Assembly: GCA_041749275.1 (NCBI GenBank) | Contig: JBGTBQ010000110.1 | Span: 1-13,908 of the forward strand | Source of the DNA: JBGTBQ01 sp041749275 | GTDB taxonomy: Bacteria; Acidobacteriota; Blastocatellia; Pyrinomonadales; Pyrinomonadaceae | Direction: 5' to 3' | Length of the DNA: 13,908 nt | Shown: one piece after another, positions 13,290 through 13,908 of the stretch | How positions within the stretch are numbered: the first letter of the stretch is position 1 | Layout of the letters: each line of letters opens with the position of its first letter | Notes under the pieces: model-generated | Database searches by the model: none | The model's input: the letters and a program-made list of their open reading frames with translations, nothing else | Told to the model about the DNA's origin: nothing | Made by a program: the position numbers and the translations under genes

Positions 13290-13908
13290 TGAAGACAGCA
13301 GGCAGCGGGCGGCAGCCGGCAGGCGACAGGCATGACGCGCTCCGTGCGAATCGTTTTCTCTCGCTATCATTATTTGCTGTTTGCCTTTTGTCTTTTGCCT
13401 TCGAATTTGTACCCAGAGTGTTCACGCAGAGTGGCACGAGGCCGCGGGCCGTGTCAGCGGCGGCGGTGCCAACGATAGAGGGCGCGGGCCGCGTCGCACA
13501 AAATGAGTTGAAGCAGCGTGTGGAACAGAAAAGCGCGACGGGCATCGCACAGGGGATGCCTACCCCTGCCCCCCAACAGCATTCGCAGGAGATTGACGAC
13601 GACGAGGTCGTGAAGATCACCACCTCGGAGGTGCTGTTGCCCGTGACCGTGCGCGAGACGGGCGGACAACTCGTCACCAACCTTTCACGGGCCGACTTTC
13701 GCGTCTTCGAGGACGGGCGCGAACAGCCTTTGAACGATCTCGCTCTAAGACAGGCGCCGGTTGATGTGGCGCTCCTCGTTGATTCGTCTTCGTCCGTCGC
13801 CGCGAACATCGAAGACTTCCGCCGCGCGGCGGAAGAATTTGCCTCACGCATCACGGCTGAGGACAGACTCAGTCTCATCAAATTCGACGACCGCGTCGAG
13901 CTGCTACT
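13289..13908 (+). CDS. Secreted VWFA-domain protein, N-terminal part (3' end outside window)
   Basis: The reading frame is open from ATG at 13289 to the window end and gives 206 residues. The start follows GGAGAAG at 13277-13283 and overlaps the upstream TAA by one base. A long basic n-region and a hydrophobic core (FLSLSLFAVCLLSFAFEF, 23-40) form a signal peptide. Residues ~106-153 (VLLPVTVRETGGQLVTNLSR then DFRVFEDG) are the strand-rich lead-in typical of the VWFA-related family expanded in Acidobacteriota. The VWA domain begins at ~158 with VALLVDSSSSV, which contains the DxSxS metal-binding MIDAS motif (D165, S167, S169). The other MIDAS residues lie beyond the window. Such proteins are exported and presumed to bind ligands or partner proteins; the partner here is unknown. 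The signal-peptide region is built on repeat-like sequence. Confidence 0.85.
   Translation, partial: MKTAGSGRQPAGDRHDALRANRFLSLSLFAVCLLSFAFEFVPRVFTQSGTRPRAVSAAAVPTIEGAGRVAQNELKQRVEQKSATGIAQGMPTPAPQQHSQEIDDDEVVKITTSEVLLPVTVRETGGQLVTNLSRADFRVFEDGREQPLNDLALRQAPVDVALLVDSSSSVAANIEDFRRAAEEFASRITAEDRLSLIKFDDRVELL
13292..13403. repeat. Imperfect GGCAGACAGGCA-type foldback inside the 5' end of the VWFA gene
   Basis: The stretch 13293-13332 is rich in GGCAG/CAGGCA words (CAGCAGGCAG, GGCAGCCGGCAGGCGACAGG), while 13372-13402 reads TTTGCTGTTTGCCTTTTGTC then TTTTGCCTT. The complement of the latter is the same degenerate GGCA/GACA/CAGCA pattern, so the two tracts form loose inverted arms around ~40 bp. Both lie within the coding frame. 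This is a pattern judgement; the match is degenerate. Confidence 0.45.

Noticed and set aside
12449..13370. Two long minus-strand frames of 291 and 294 codons opposite the two-repeat gene
   Set aside because: They mirror each other over a clear + strand gene with signal peptide and internal repeats, and their products are low-complexity Ser/Arg/Ala-rich shadows.

Overview
The window is high-GC bacterial DNA (roughly 60% G+C by eye) with genes on the + strand only. It carries most of a Tad/Flp (tight adherence) pilus locus, followed by a small co-oriented accessory module. The last gene, cut by the window end, has the N-terminal half of the secreted VWFA-related protein family that is expanded in Acidobacteriota. 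Together with the Tad gene order and the many short intergenic repeats this suggests an acidobacterium, perhaps of the Blastocatellia. That assignment is inference, because no rRNA or other phylogenetic marker is present.

Tad region, 1-9882: the 3' end of cpaB/rcpC (1-156); the secretin cpaC/rcpA (215-1750); a TadG-like pseudopilin (1882-2988); two tandem TadE-like minor pilins (2997-3497 and 3509-4012); the MinD-like localisation ATPase cpaE/tadZ (4078-5376); the motor ATPase cpaF/tadA (5453-6802); the two inner-membrane platform proteins tadB (6929-7891) and tadC (7951-8883); and a tadD-like TPR protein (8902-9882). CpaF would power assembly through TadB/TadC, CpaE would place the machine, CpaC with CpaB and the TPR protein would form the outer-membrane exit, and the TadE/G proteins would be minor pilins. 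The major pilin (flp) and prepilin peptidase (tadV/cpaA) are not in the window and may lie upstream.

Accessory region, 9883-13908: a 245-bp gap with a foldback repeat; an AAA+ ATPase with an N-terminal helical domain (10128-11477); a lytic transglycosylase with two extra small repeats (11455-12405) that overlaps the ATPase gene; a secreted protein of unknown function made of two copies of a ~55-residue helical repeat (12531-13289); and a secreted VWFA protein (13289 to the window end) that overlaps it by one base. Overlaps and ribosome binding sites suggest two translationally coupled pairs.

The most unusual aspect is the spacer DNA. Nearly every gap longer than about 55 bp holds a short palindromic or repetitive element, and they belong to several sequence families: a TTAGCTG/CAGCTAA family at three junctions, a perfect 31-bp inverted repeat, an AATTTCA repeat, a CCACAGAG-ended foldback of about 210 bp, a perfect 25-bp inverted repeat, and a GGCAGACAGGCA-like foldback. 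Three of them reach into coding sequence, at the end of cpaE, the stop codon of the transglycosylase gene and the signal-peptide region of the VWFA gene. I see no tRNA, rRNA, CRISPR array or transposase gene.
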